DNA of 64,000 bases from Salinimicrobium sp049680855. Its GTDB lineage: Bacteria > Bacteroidota > Bacteroidia > Flavobacteriales > Flavobacteriaceae. The notes under the pieces are model-generated. The model was not told where the DNA came from and made no database searches. It saw only the letters and a program-made list of their open reading frames with translations. Of the stretch, positions 51,944-60,716 are shown piece by piece (position 1 is the first letter of the stretch; every line of letters starts with the position of its first letter). Both the position numbers and the translations under genes were made by a program. The stretch is from assembly GCF_049680855.1 (NCBI RefSeq), contig NZ_JBMPGS010000003.1, positions 186,001-250,000 on the forward strand, in the 5' to 3' direction.

Positions 51944-52900
51944 ATGATCATAGACATCCTTTTATTATTGGCCGGTTTTGTGGCTCTTATTTTAGGTGCA
52001 AACAGTCTTGTGGACGCTGCTTCGAGTGTTGCGGTAAAACTCGGAATTCCCAATATTGTGATAGGTCTTACCATCGTCGCCTTCGGAACTTCTGCACCCG
52101 AGCTTGTGGTGAACGTTTTTGCTGCCATAAGCGACAGTACAGAAATGGTGTTGGGAAACGTGCTGGGAAGTAACATTTTTAACATCCTGGGGATACTGGG
52201 TATTTCGGCTATTATTTACCCATTAACAGTAAAGAACAATACCACCTGGCTGGAAATTCCGCTGAGTTTACTGGCTGCTGTTTGCATACTCATCATTGGT
52301 GCCGATCTTTTCCTCAATGAAGCCACTTCCAATATGATCACGCGTTCCGAAGGGATCGTCCTACTTTTATTCTTTGCCATTTTTCTTGTTTATAACCTCA
52401 CCGTCGCAAAAGCCGGCGGGGAGCAGGAAGAGATGGAAACAAAAGATTACACCACCGGAAAAGCCATATTATTCATCATTTTAGGACTTGCAGGACTCAT
52501 TCTCGGCGGAAGACTGATTGTGGACAGTGCCGTGAGCATCGCTGAAGTAATTGGGTTTTCTGAAAGGGTGATTGGCTTAACCGTGGTTTCCATTGGAACT
52601 TCCCTGCCCGAACTTGCTACTTCTATCATTGCCGTACGCAAAAAAAATGTGGATATTGCAATTGGAAACGTCGTAGGTTCAAATATTTTCAACATTTTCC
52701 TCATTTTAGGAACTTCCACAACAATTTCACCTCTACTACTTAATGAAGGCTCATTTCTTGATATTTTTGTCAATATTGGTGCTAGTTTACTGCTATTTAT
52801 ATTTATTTTCACGGGGAAAGGAAGAAAACTGGAACGTTGGGAAGGTATTTTCATGCTCCTGCTTTACATAGCTTATGTTTCTTACCTCATCGTCGTATAA
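51944..52900 (+). CDS. calcium/sodium antiporter (CaCA family, YrbG-like)
   Basis: A 318-residue membrane exchanger with about ten helices and two inverted alpha repeats. Repeat one is AFGTSAPELVVNVFAA and LGNVLGSNIFNILGILG; repeat two is SIGTSLPELATSIIAVRKK and IGNVVGSNIFNIFLILG. The paired GT-S-PEL and GN-GSN motifs are the ion-binding residues of the K+-independent Ca2+/Na+ exchangers. The 3' 34 bases of the gene lie inside a duplicated contig-end segment (52867-52988), but the reading frame itself is normal. Confidence 0.9.
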   Translation: MIIDILLLLAGFVALILGANSLVDAASSVAVKLGIPNIVIGLTIVAFGTSAPELVVNVFAAISDSTEMVLGNVLGSNIFNILGILGISAIIYPLTVKNNTTWLEIPLSLLAAVCILIIGADLFLNEATSNMITRSEGIVLLLFFAIFLVYNLTVAKAGGEQEEMETKDYTTGKAILFIILGLAGLILGGRLIVDSAVSIAEVIGFSERVIGLTVVSIGTSLPELATSIIAVRKKNVDIAIGNVVGSNIFNIFLILGTSTTISPLLLNEGSFLDIFVNIGASLLLFIFIFTGKGRKLERWEGIFMLLLYIAYVSYLIVV

Positions 52901-53111
52901 TATTCGTGAATAATTACTCTGAAAAAAATGATTAAAAAACACCATTTTTGGATCCTGATGCTGCTTATCTTTCCGGGATCAATTTTCGNCATAGCTTATG
53001 TTTCTTACCTCATCGTCGTATAATATTCGTGAATAATTACTCTGAAAAAAATGATTAAAAAACACCATTTTTGGATCCTGATGCTGCTTATCTTTCCGGG
53101 ATCAATTTTCG
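52867..53111. other. duplicated 122-base segment around an N: probable contig-join artefact
   Basis: Bases 52867-52988 and 52990-53111 are identical as far as can be read, separated only by the N at 52989. The unit holds the antiporter end, the intergenic region and the first 20 codons of the M16 peptidase. The first copy breaks off inside the signal peptide at the N. Two contigs sharing an unmerged end overlap explain this exactly. The true sequence is probably 123 bases shorter. Confidence 0.9.
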
Positions 53112-55876
53112 CCCAGCAGCAAAATTCTTCAGCTGAAGGATTTAAAGTAGATTATGAGACTTTTACGCTGGATAACGGCCTAAAAGTAATTTTCCACGTA
53201 GACAGGTCAGATCCTGTCGTGGCGGTGGCACTAACCAGCCACGTAGGTTCGGCGAGAGAAAAAGAAGGTCGCACAGGTTTTGCACATTTGTTTGAGCACC
53301 TGCTCTTTCTGGAATCTGAAAACCTTGGCAAAGGCGGACTTGATAAGCTCAGTGCTCGCATCGGGGGCTCGGGAGCCAACGGTTCTACCAGCCGCGACCG
53401 CACTAACTACTTTCAAACCGTTCCAAATGACGCTTTGGAAAAGATGATCTGGGCAGAAGCCGATAAGCTCGGGTTCTTTATAAATACAGTTACAGAACCG
53501 GTTTTAGCCAAGGAAAAGCAGGTGGTCAAAAATGAAAAACGCCAGGGGGTTGACAACAGGCCTTATGGCCACACCATGGCTGTGATTGATCAAAATCTGT
53601 ATCCTGAAGATCACCCCTATAACTGGCAGGTCATCGGCTCACTTGAAGATCTCCAAAATGCCACTTTACAGGATGTAAAGGATTTTTATAATCAGTGGTA
53701 CGTTCCTAACAATGTCATTCTCACGATTGCCGGAGATTTTGATACTGCGCAGGCTAAAGAATGGGTTGAAAAGTATTTTGGAGAGATTCAAAGAGGGCAG
53801 AAAATAGCGCCTCTTGAAAAACAACCGGTTAAGCTCAAGAGCACTAAAAAATTGTTTTATGAAGATAATTTTGCCCAGCTGCCGGAATTAACCATTGCCT
53901 GGCCCGGAGTTTATTCTTATCACCCAGATTCTTATGCCCTGGAGGTATTGGCCTCTTTTCTTTCTGACGGGAAAAATGCACCTTTCTACCAGAATCTGGT
54001 AGCAGACCAAAAACTGACTTCTAATGTAAGAATGTACAATTATACTTCAGAACTGGCGGGACAGGTGATGGTTCAGGTAAGAGCCTATGACGGTAAAGAT
54101 CTTGATTCTGTTCATACCGCCATTGGAGAAACCTTCAGGAAATTCGAACAGGAAGGAATTTCAGAAAAAGACCTGCAGCGTATAAAGGCAAGGCAGGAAA
54201 CAAACTTTTACAACGGTCTTTCCAGCGTCCTTGGAAAAGGATTTCAGCTGGCGCAGTATCAAATTTTTGCGAAAGACCCGAACTTTATTAACACAGAAGT
54301 TGAAAAGATCCTGGCAATCACTCCGGAAGATGTAATGCGGGTTTACAATAAGTACATTAAAGGAAAGAATTATGTGGCGACAAGTTTCGTCCCAAAGGGC
54401 CAACAGGAATTAAGCCTTGCAAACTCTAAAGAAGCTGCAATCGAAGAAGAAGAAATTGTCATGGGCGCCGAAGAGGAATTTGATCTGGATGCGGCAGTGA
54501 GCTATGAAAGAACGCATTCCTCCTTTGACCGAAGCATAGAGCCGGCATACGGACCCGCCCCGCAGATTTCTGTCCCTGAGATATGGAAAGACAGCCTTTC
54601 CAACAGCGGCCTCGAGATCTTCGGAATTACAAATTCTGAAGTGCCTGTGGTGCAATTTCAACTGGAGATAAAAGGCGGACTTTTGCTGGAGAATCCCGAA
54701 AAAGTTGGGGTTTCCAACCTGCTTGCCGAAATGATGACCAAAGGTACCGCTAACAAAACTCCCCAAGAACTGGAAGAAGCCATTGAGCTTTTAGGTGCCA
54801 GTATTAATGTGTATGCAGGAGATGAAAGCATCGTGCTAAGAGGCAGCAGTCTCGCCAGGAATTATGAAGAGACCATGGCTTTGGTCAAGGAAATCCTCCT
54901 GGAACCAAGATGGAGCGAAGAAGAATTTGCACTGAGCAAGCAACAGGTTATAAGCGACATTCAGCAGCAACAAGGTTCGCCAAATGCCATTGCAGCCAAT
55001 GAATTTAAAAAAGCAATTTATGGAGAAGATCATATTCTTTCGCACAACAATTTAGGAACAGAAGCTTCTTTGGCAACTATTCAGCTGCAGGATTTAAAAG
55101 ATTACTACAACCGGAATTTTGCTCCAAATATTGCAAATTACCTTATTGTTGGAGATGTGGAACGGGATGATGCCGCTATGGCAGTCCTTGACCTGGTGCA
55201 GAACTGGGAAGTAAAAGAAGTTGATTTTCCTGAACTGCCAACTCCAAAAGTACCCGAAGAACCGGTGATCTATTTTTATGATGTACCGGGTGCAAAGCAA
55301 TCGGTATTCAGGTTTGGATATCCTGCGCTGGCTGAAACGCATCCTGATTTTTATCCTGCAAACATTATGAACTACAGGCTTGGTGGCGGTGGTTTTGCCT
55401 CACAATTGACACAGGAATTGCGGGAAGGAAAAGGCTACACCTATGGTATTCGCTCCTCTTTTAGTGGTAGTACTTTGCCTGGGCCATTCAGCATTTCTAC
55501 AGGGGTGCGTACAAATGTTACTTTAGAAGCTGTTAGCCTTATCAAGGAAATCATAGAGAAATATCCAGACAGTTTCACCAGTGAAGACCTGGAGGTGACA
55601 AAAGGCTTCATGATAAAAAGCCAGGCACGAGAATTCGAAACTCTTTCCTCAAAATTGCAAATGCTAAGAAACATTAGTAACTATGACTGGAGCAACGACT
55701 ACGTGAAACAACAGGAAGAGATTGTCAAAAATATAAGCCTGGAACAAATTAGGGAGCTTGCACAAAAATACCTCAACCCAAACAACATGTACTATGTGAT
55801 TGTAGGTGATGCCGAAACCCAATTGGAAAGGCTGAAAGAAGTTGGACTGGGAGAACCTGTACTACTTAATAAATGA
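53051..55876 (+). CDS. secreted M16 family zinc peptidase (two-domain, pitrilysin-like)
   Basis: A 941-residue exported protein with a signal peptide (MIKKHHFWILMLLIFPGSIFAQ). The N-terminal M16 half has the inverted zinc motif HxxEH as H79-L-F-E82-H83 in FAHLFEHLLFLES, and the third ligand E162 in VVKNEKRQG about 80 residues later. The C-terminal half (from about 510) repeats the fold (ILGITNSEVPVVQFQLEI-like) without the zinc motif and has RLGGGGFASQLTQELREGKGYTYG, the R/Y pair that completes the active site. It is typical of full-length Bacteroidota insulinase-like peptidases. The start at 53051 is in the second copy of the duplicated contig-end segment. Confidence 0.88.
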   Translation: MIKKHHFWILMLLIFPGSIFAQQQNSSAEGFKVDYETFTLDNGLKVIFHVDRSDPVVAVALTSHVGSAREKEGRTGFAHLFEHLLFLESENLGKGGLDKLSARIGGSGANGSTSRDRTNYFQTVPNDALEKMIWAEADKLGFFINTVTEPVLAKEKQVVKNEKRQGVDNRPYGHTMAVIDQNLYPEDHPYNWQVIGSLEDLQNATLQDVKDFYNQWYVPNNVILTIAGDFDTAQAKEWVEKYFGEIQRGQKIAPLEKQPVKLKSTKKLFYEDNFAQLPELTIAWPGVYSYHPDSYALEVLASFLSDGKNAPFYQNLVADQKLTSNVRMYNYTSELAGQVMVQVRAYDGKDLDSVHTAIGETFRKFEQEGISEKDLQRIKARQETNFYNGLSSVLGKGFQLAQYQIFAKDPNFINTEVEKILAITPEDVMRVYNKYIKGKNYVATSFVPKGQQELSLANSKEAAIEEEEIVMGAEEEFDLDAAVSYERTHSSFDRSIEPAYGPAPQISVPEIWKDSLSNSGLEIFGITNSEVPVVQFQLEIKGGLLLENPEKVGVSNLLAEMMTKGTANKTPQELEEAIELLGASINVYAGDESIVLRGSSLARNYEETMALVKEILLEPRWSEEEFALSKQQVISDIQQQQGSPNAIAANEFKKAIYGEDHILSHNNLGTEASLATIQLQDLKDYYNRNFAPNIANYLIVGDVERDDAAMAVLDLVQNWEVKEVDFPELPTPKVPEEPVIYFYDVPGAKQSVFRFGYPALAETHPDFYPANIMNYRLGGGGFASQLTQELREGKGYTYGIRSSFSGSTLPGPFSISTGVRTNVTLEAVSLIKEIIEKYPDSFTSEDLEVTKGFMIKSQAREFETLSSKLQMLRNISNYDWSNDYVKQQEEIVKNISLEQIRELAQKYLNPNNMYYVIVGDAETQLERLKEVGLGEPVLLNK

Positions 55877-55934
55877 TTATCTCTACAGCTTTAAAGATTT
55901 AAGGTCTTCACTTTAAATCACAGATAATAATTTT

Positions 55935-55965
55935 TTTAAAACGCTCCTTTTGGGAGCGTTTTAAA
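55935..55965. terminator. intrinsic terminator after the M16 gene
   Basis: TTTAAAACGCTCC (55935-55947), loop TTTTG, GGAGCGTTTTAAA (55953-55965), a perfect 13-base stem with A/T-rich base. Confidence 0.85.
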
Positions 55966-56037
55966 TTTAATGAGGTGATGAGATCTATAACGTATATGTA
56001 TTCTTACTGAAGGGAATTTTATGAAAGCCACAACAGT

Positions 56038-56809
56038 TTGAAATTGAAAAAAGCCATAATTTGTGGATATTCTAAAAAGGCAATTCTTCAGGACTTTCTA
56101 AAATTGTTATTTATAAAAAAATTTCTTCAGAAATATCTCTCCTTCATTCTCAGTGGCGCGATCATTTTAGGGTTGGTGGGCACGTACTTCTACTATGAAC
56201 CTTTCCAGGCTTTCGTAGACCAGACGTGGTCAATTCTCATGAGCGAAAATCATGAGAAAACGAAAGAATATTTTAAAGACTTCGGCTTCTGGGGACCTGT
56301 GGCAATTATCGTATTTATCATTCTGCAAATGTTCCTGCTTATTTTCCCTTCCTGGCTACCTATTATTGTGGCAGTACTGGCTTATGGCTTCTGGTGGGGC
56401 GTTTTGATCAACCTTGTGGGAATTGGCATCGCTTCATCCCTGGGATACTACATTGGAGACAAGCTTGAAAATACCATTTTCAGAAGTTTTATGAGCAAAA
56501 AGAAATCTGATAAAATGAAGTTCTGGATCACCAAATATCTTTTTTGGAACGGTTGTACTTTTCAGGATCTCCCCTTTCTTTTCAAATGACAGCATTAGCT
56601 TTATCGCAGGCATTTTCAACATGAACTATAAAAAATTCATGACGGCTACCTATGCAGGTATGATCCCATTATCTTTGGCCGTAGGTTATTTCTCTAAAGA
56701 TTTTGACCGCATGGAAGAAGGGCTCTATTGGGTTGGAGGAGTAGGATTTGTACTTTACGCCATCTATGTCTACCTTGACTATAAAAAGAGAAAAAAGAAA
56801 AATAATTAA
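56038..56809 (+). pseudogene. VTT (TVP38/TMEM64, DedA-like) membrane protein, one frameshift
   Basis: Two reading frames together encode a complete VTT-domain protein. The first (from 56038) has helices FILSGAIILGLVGTYFYYE and GPVAIIVFIILQMFLLIFPS, then GIGIASSLGYYIGDKL and KFWITKY. It goes out of frame at the six-T run 56540-56545. Dropping one T restores LFGTVVLFRISPFFSNDSIS and continues into FNMNYKKFMTATYAGMIPL and the last helix. VTT proteins are lipid scramblase-like. It may be a true pseudogene, a slippage-tolerant gene or a sequencing error in a homopolymer. The start is TTG (56038 or 56044); no ATG is available in frame. Confidence 0.7.
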
Positions 56810-56811
56810 AC

Positions 56812-58056
56812 ATGAGTTCATTTGATATAGAAAAAGTAAGAGCACAGTTTCCCGCGCTTCAGATAAAAGATAAAAACCAGGTTTTTCCTATTTATTTTGA
56901 CGGCCCGGGCGGAACGCAAATGGTGCAGGCCTGCATTGACCGAATGCTGGAGTACATCACCACGGGAATGGGAAATCTTCACGGCACTTTTCCCACCAGT
57001 CAAAAAACCGACCAGTTACTTGCCGAAGGAAAATCTGCAGTAGCCGATCTTCTGAATTGCGAACCCGAAGAGGTCGTTTTTGGACAGAATATGACCAGCC
57101 TTGCATTCCAGATTTCTAATGCCCTGAAAACCTTTATCACAGAAGGAGATGAAATCGTCGTGACCGAGCTTGATCACCGCGCCAATGTAGACCCATGGAT
57201 AAGCCTTGCCAAAGAAACCGGCGCAACGGTAAAATTCATTCCGGTGGACAGGAAAACATATACTTTAGATCTTTCGGAAATTGATTCCAATATTACTTCC
57301 CGAACAAAATTGGTAGCGATAGGAATGTCTTCGAATCTCACGGGAACAATTTCAGACGTTGAACGCATTCTTGATCACGCAAAAAAGGTAAATGCGTTTA
57401 GCATTTTAGATGCCGTTCATGCGGTACCGCATTTTAAGGTGGATTTTAAAAAGCTGGATTGTGATATACTTTTTTGTTCTGCTTATAAATTCTTCGGTCC
57501 TCACCTCGGAATTGGAGTCATAAAGTCCAAACTTTTCAAAAAACTTCCTGTCCAGAAACTGGAACCGGCACCAAATGAAATTCCGTACAAACTGGAAACC
57601 GGAACCCAGAATCATGAAGGGATCGCAGGATTATGTGGCGCAATATCCTTTATCGAAAACTTGGGAGAAGGTGAAAATCGTAAACAACGCCTGGCTTCGG
57701 GAATGAAAAGCATTGAAGCCCATGAGCGATCTTTAATAGCAGAAATGGAAAGCTTTCTTGCAGAATTTCCGGAAGTTACCGTTTATCGTGCTCCCGAAAA
57801 TGTTCCAAAAACTCCCACTTTTGCCTTTAAAATTGATCATATTCATTCCCGCGAGGCAACCAGGTTTTTCGCAGAAAAATTTAATCTGTGCATTGGCGAT
57901 GGACATTTTTACGCATCTACCATGGCCGAAGTGTTTGATGTGATGGAAACCGGAGGATGGATTCGCATTGGTTTTGCTCCCTACAACACCCTGGAAGAAA
58001 TTGATGTCTTTAAAAAGGCATTAAAGGAGTGCATTCGGTTTTTTATTTCAGCTTAA
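56812..58056 (+). CDS. cysteine desulfurase-like class V aminotransferase
   Basis: A 414-residue fold-type I PLP enzyme of the cysteine-desulfurase-like group (TIGR01976 type). It starts FDIEKVRAQFPALQI and has YFDGPGGTQMVQACIDRMLEY and GNLHGTFPTSQ. VVFGQNMTSLAFQISNAL lies near the phosphate site, VTELDHRANVDPW is present, and the PLP lysine is in FCSAYKFFGPHLG. The desulfurase cysteine loop near the C-terminus is not obvious, so the true reaction may differ from cysteine desulfuration. It begins two bases after the VTT gene stop, so the frameshifted gene is its upstream operon partner. Confidence 0.8.
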   Translation: MSSFDIEKVRAQFPALQIKDKNQVFPIYFDGPGGTQMVQACIDRMLEYITTGMGNLHGTFPTSQKTDQLLAEGKSAVADLLNCEPEEVVFGQNMTSLAFQISNALKTFITEGDEIVVTELDHRANVDPWISLAKETGATVKFIPVDRKTYTLDLSEIDSNITSRTKLVAIGMSSNLTGTISDVERILDHAKKVNAFSILDAVHAVPHFKVDFKKLDCDILFCSAYKFFGPHLGIGVIKSKLFKKLPVQKLEPAPNEIPYKLETGTQNHEGIAGLCGAISFIENLGEGENRKQRLASGMKSIEAHERSLIAEMESFLAEFPEVTVYRAPENVPKTPTFAFKIDHIHSREATRFFAEKFNLCIGDGHFYASTMAEVFDVMETGGWIRIGFAPYNTLEEIDVFKKALKECIRFFISA

Positions 58057-58080
58057 AATGAAACAGTAAAATTAAGACAG

Positions 58081-58770
58081 ATGGGAGCAGCAGATGTTGG
58101 CATAAAAGTCGTTCGATTTCTGGCCAAAGGTCTGTTCTCTCTCCTGTTTGTCACGATGCTTTACCTGGTCGCGGCTCTTATTGGTTCTGTCATCCCGGTA
58201 AATACCAAGCAGCCCAATGACGGCACTATCACGATCTACCTCAGGACGAACGGAGTTCATACAGATTTCATCTTTCCCATTGAGAACGAAGTTATGAATT
58301 GGAAAGATGTTATCCCTGCCGAAACTATCCCTTCAAAAATGGCAGTTTTCAGGTATATTTCTTTTGGCTGGGGCGATCTCGAGTTTTATAAGGAAACAAA
58401 AGAATGGTCAGATTTGCGATTTCCTGTCGCCTTTCAGTCGGTTTTCCTCAATAGTCCTTCTGCCCTGCACGTTACTATGGAGCCGGCAATAAGGCAAAAC
58501 AAACCAACCGTGAGACTCGATATTACAAAAGAGCAGTATGAGAAACTGGTGGATTATGTCTATACTGCTTTTCAGAAAGATGCTGCGGAAATGCCCAAGC
58601 CGGTAAAAGGCCTGCACTACAATCAACACGATGCTTTCTTTCACGCGAAAGGCTCGCTGCATTTCTTCTACACCTGCAACACCTGGATCAACGACGGACT
58701 TAAATATGCAGATTTGCGCGCCTGCTTATGGACACCTTTTGACGAAGGGATCTTTTATCAATACAATTAA
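58081..58770 (+). CDS. TIGR02117 family protein (DUF2459)
   Basis: A 229-residue protein with one N-terminal membrane helix (LLFVTMLYLVAALIGSVIP). The periplasmic domain belongs to DUF2459/TIGR02117: ITIYLRTNGVHTDFIFP, FGWGDLEFYKET, SALHVTMEPAI, and HAKGSLHFFYTCNTWINDGLK. The histidine, the cysteine in FYTCNTW and nearby polar residues suggest a hydrolase-like pocket, but no activity is known. It follows the PLP-enzyme gene by 24 bases and may be in the same operon. Confidence 0.78.
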   Translation: MGAADVGIKVVRFLAKGLFSLLFVTMLYLVAALIGSVIPVNTKQPNDGTITIYLRTNGVHTDFIFPIENEVMNWKDVIPAETIPSKMAVFRYISFGWGDLEFYKETKEWSDLRFPVAFQSVFLNSPSALHVTMEPAIRQNKPTVRLDITKEQYEKLVDYVYTAFQKDAAEMPKPVKGLHYNQHDAFFHAKGSLHFFYTCNTWINDGLKYADLRACLWTPFDEGIFYQYN

Positions 58771-58843
58771 GATTTAATATTTTTTTACAATTCGGCATTT
58801 AACTCCTTCACTTTAAAACAATTATCTTAAAGCCTGGAGAGTC

Positions 58844-58877
58844 AAAATAGCTACTTGCTTTAAATAGAAGCTATTTT
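58844..58877. promoter_or_regulatory. inverted repeat in the fbaB leader
   Basis: AAAATAGCT (58844-58852) and AGCTATTTT (58869-58877) are a perfect 9-base inverted repeat with a 16-base loop, 40 bases before the fbaB ATG. It could be an mRNA hairpin or an operator. No TAnnTTTG box was found in this region. Confidence 0.35.
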
Positions 58878-58917
58878 CAATAAGCGAGCAAACCAATCAC
58901 TTTAAATTATATAATTT

Positions 58918-59973
58918 ATGAGCACCATTGATAAGATTTCTGACGTATTGGGAGCCGATGCTTCCCTGCTGGATTACAAAAGTGAGAAGATAAGCAAAGA
59001 CAGGCTTATGATTCCCGGACCGCAAACAGTAGACAGTTTTGCCGACAGTGACCGCAGTCCGCAGGTTTTGAAAAGCCTCGCGCAACTTTACAATCATGGC
59101 GAACTCGGCGGCACGGGTTATATCAACATTCTTCCCGTAGACCAGGGAATTGAACACAGCGCAGCTTTCTCCTTTTATAAGAACCAGGATTATTTTGATC
59201 CTGAAAACATCATCAAACTGGCCATAGAAGCAGGCTGTAACGGGGTCGCTTCCACCTTTGGCGGACTGGCGTTGCACGCGAGAAAATATGCTCATAAAAT
59301 TCCATTTATCGTTAAGATCAACCACAATGAATTACTGGCTTACCCAAATAAATATGACCAGATTCCATTTGGAAGCGTTCGCGAAGCCTGGGACATGGGA
59401 GCTACGGCCATTGGAGCGACCATTTATTTTGGTTCCGAAGAAAGTACGCGGCAAATCCAGGAAATCGCGGCAGCTTTTGAAGAAGCTCATCAATTGGGAA
59501 TGGCCACCATTTTGTGGTGTTATACAAGAAACAGCCAGTTTAAAACCGATCAGGAAGATTATCACGCCGCCGCCGACCTTACCGGACAGGCAAACCATAT
59601 TGGAGTTACCATCAAAGCCGATATCATCAAGCAAAAACTTCCAACCACCAATTATGGTTACAGGGAAATTGGCTTCGGAAAACAGGACGAGGAAATGTAT
59701 GAAAGTCTTGCTACAGATCATCCTATTGATCTTTGCCGACTACAGGTTGCCAATTGTTATATGGGAAAAATCGGGTTGATCAATTCCGGTGGTGGCTCTA
59801 AGGGAGAATCTGATGTGAAGGAAGCGGTGAAGACAGCTGTTATCAACAAACGCGCCGGCGGCAGCGGACTCATCATGGGAAGAAAAGCTTTTCAAAGACC
59901 ATTTTCTGAAGGTGTAGATATTTTGCGAAGTGTGCAGGAGGTTTATTTGGAGAAGGAGATTACGGTTGCGTGA
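58918..59973 (+). CDS. fbaB: class I fructose-bisphosphate aldolase (DhnA/FbaB type)
   Basis: A 351-residue aldolase of the archaeal-type class I group, cleaving fructose 1,6-bisphosphate through a Schiff base. INILPVDQGIEHSAAFSF, IVKINHNELL, GATAIGATIYFGSEES and GRKAFQRPFSEGVDIL match E. coli FbaB along the whole length. The Schiff-base lysine is probably that in IKADIIKQK, by position against E. coli FbaB. LINSGGGSKGESD is the phosphate-binding loop. It is a single gene; a gluconeogenic role is usual for this type. Confidence 0.93.
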   Translation: MSTIDKISDVLGADASLLDYKSEKISKDRLMIPGPQTVDSFADSDRSPQVLKSLAQLYNHGELGGTGYINILPVDQGIEHSAAFSFYKNQDYFDPENIIKLAIEAGCNGVASTFGGLALHARKYAHKIPFIVKINHNELLAYPNKYDQIPFGSVREAWDMGATAIGATIYFGSEESTRQIQEIAAAFEEAHQLGMATILWCYTRNSQFKTDQEDYHAAADLTGQANHIGVTIKADIIKQKLPTTNYGYREIGFGKQDEEMYESLATDHPIDLCRLQVANCYMGKIGLINSGGGSKGESDVKEAVKTAVINKRAGGSGLIMGRKAFQRPFSEGVDILRSVQEVYLEKEITVA

Positions 59974-60043
59974 TTTTTGAGGCTGTTGGCTGGTGGCTGT
60001 AGGCATTCAGCTTTATCTGCCGATCTTCTTTTCTCCTCTGAAG

Positions 60044-60124
60044 GTCACCCTGAACTTGTTTCAGGGTCTCTTTCTCCTGTAAAAAGATGTCGGTTCAGAT
60101 AGTTGTTGGAACCAGCATCACGTA
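60044..60124 (+). repeat. REP-like hairpin repeat, diverged copy
   Basis: GTCACCCTGAACTTG followed by TTTCAGGGTCT forms an 8-5-8 hairpin (ACCCTGAA 60047-60054, TTCAGGGT 60060-60067). A second half, AGATGT...CAGCATCACG, matches the frame of the copy at 60629-60716 but has lost its inner palindrome. Confidence 0.65.
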
Positions 60125-60130
60125 ATAAGA

Positions 60131-60547
60131 TTATAAAGCTAATTCCGGAGAAAACCGGGATCTGAGAAGTTTCATATCCTTTTCACTGTAGCCCTTAAGC
60201 TCCATTGATTTTCCTTTGCCTTCAGCAGTTGAATTTATGATAAAGTGTTCCTTAGTAACCGTTATTTTGCTGATGTCTTCGAAGGAATAACTTTCAGATT
60301 TATACTGCCACTGACTTACAACCACCTGTTCTTCATCCCATGCGATGAACTCCTGGTTTCTCTCCTTCTGAAAGACGTAGAGCACCAGGTATACTACCCC
60401 CAGCAACGGATAAAAAACAGAAAAGATGGAAAAAACATCATTTTTGGCTACCAGGAAGTAAGAAAGCCCTACAATAATCCATAGCGCACCAAGGATTAGG
60501 TTTTTATACTGCTTAAAGAAATGCTGTTTCCGGACAACCTTCACCAT
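60131..60547 (-). CDS. hypothetical membrane protein with PH-like domain
   Basis: A 138-residue protein with two adjacent membrane helices (LILGALWIIVGLSYFLVA and VFYPLLGVVYLVLYVF). A short cytoplasmic domain follows: EFIAWDEEQVVVSQWQYKSE, YSFEDISKITVTKEHFII, and SMELKGYSEKDMKLLRSRF. Two helices followed by a small beta domain resemble bacterial PH-like membrane proteins, but no name is assigned. The ATG at 60547 is preferred to a TTG at 60568. The gene sits exactly between two direct REP-like repeats, which may mark an insertion or rearrangement unit. Confidence 0.6.
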   Translation of the reverse strand: MVKVVRKQHFFKQYKNLILGALWIIVGLSYFLVAKNDVFSIFSVFYPLLGVVYLVLYVFQKERNQEFIAWDEEQVVVSQWQYKSESYSFEDISKITVTKEHFIINSTAEGKGKSMELKGYSEKDMKLLRSRFSPELAL

Positions 60548-60628
60548 TGAAAAAAGTTTACCAGACAATTATAGCTATTTCTCTCCGTATCCTGAAATTA
60601 ATTTAAGTGCAAGCTTTCTTTTCCCACC

Positions 60629-60716
60629 GTCACCCTGAACTCGTTTCAGGGTCTTATTGTTCCATGATAGAGATGCTGAAATATCCTGATAGCTATCGGG
60701 ACAGCATGACGTATAT
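60629..60716 (+). repeat. REP-like composite repeat, intact copy
   Basis: ACCCTGAA (60632-60639) and TTCAGGGT (60645-60652) form the first hairpin. A second stem follows, ATGCTG...CAGCAT, enclosing the near-perfect palindrome CCTGATAG/CTATCGGG. The unit ends directly beside the rimO stop codon. The GTCACCCTGAAC..GTTTCAGGGTCT hairpin is of the kind dispersed in many Bacteroidota genomes. Confidence 0.7.

Noticed and set aside
52929..52988. A short reading frame identical to the start of the M16 peptidase
   Set aside because: It is the truncated first copy of the duplicated contig-end segment and ends at the N; not a separate gene.
58897..59325. A 142-codon reading frame antisense to the aldolase start
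   Set aside because: Overlaps fbaB on the opposite strand and has no recognisable features.
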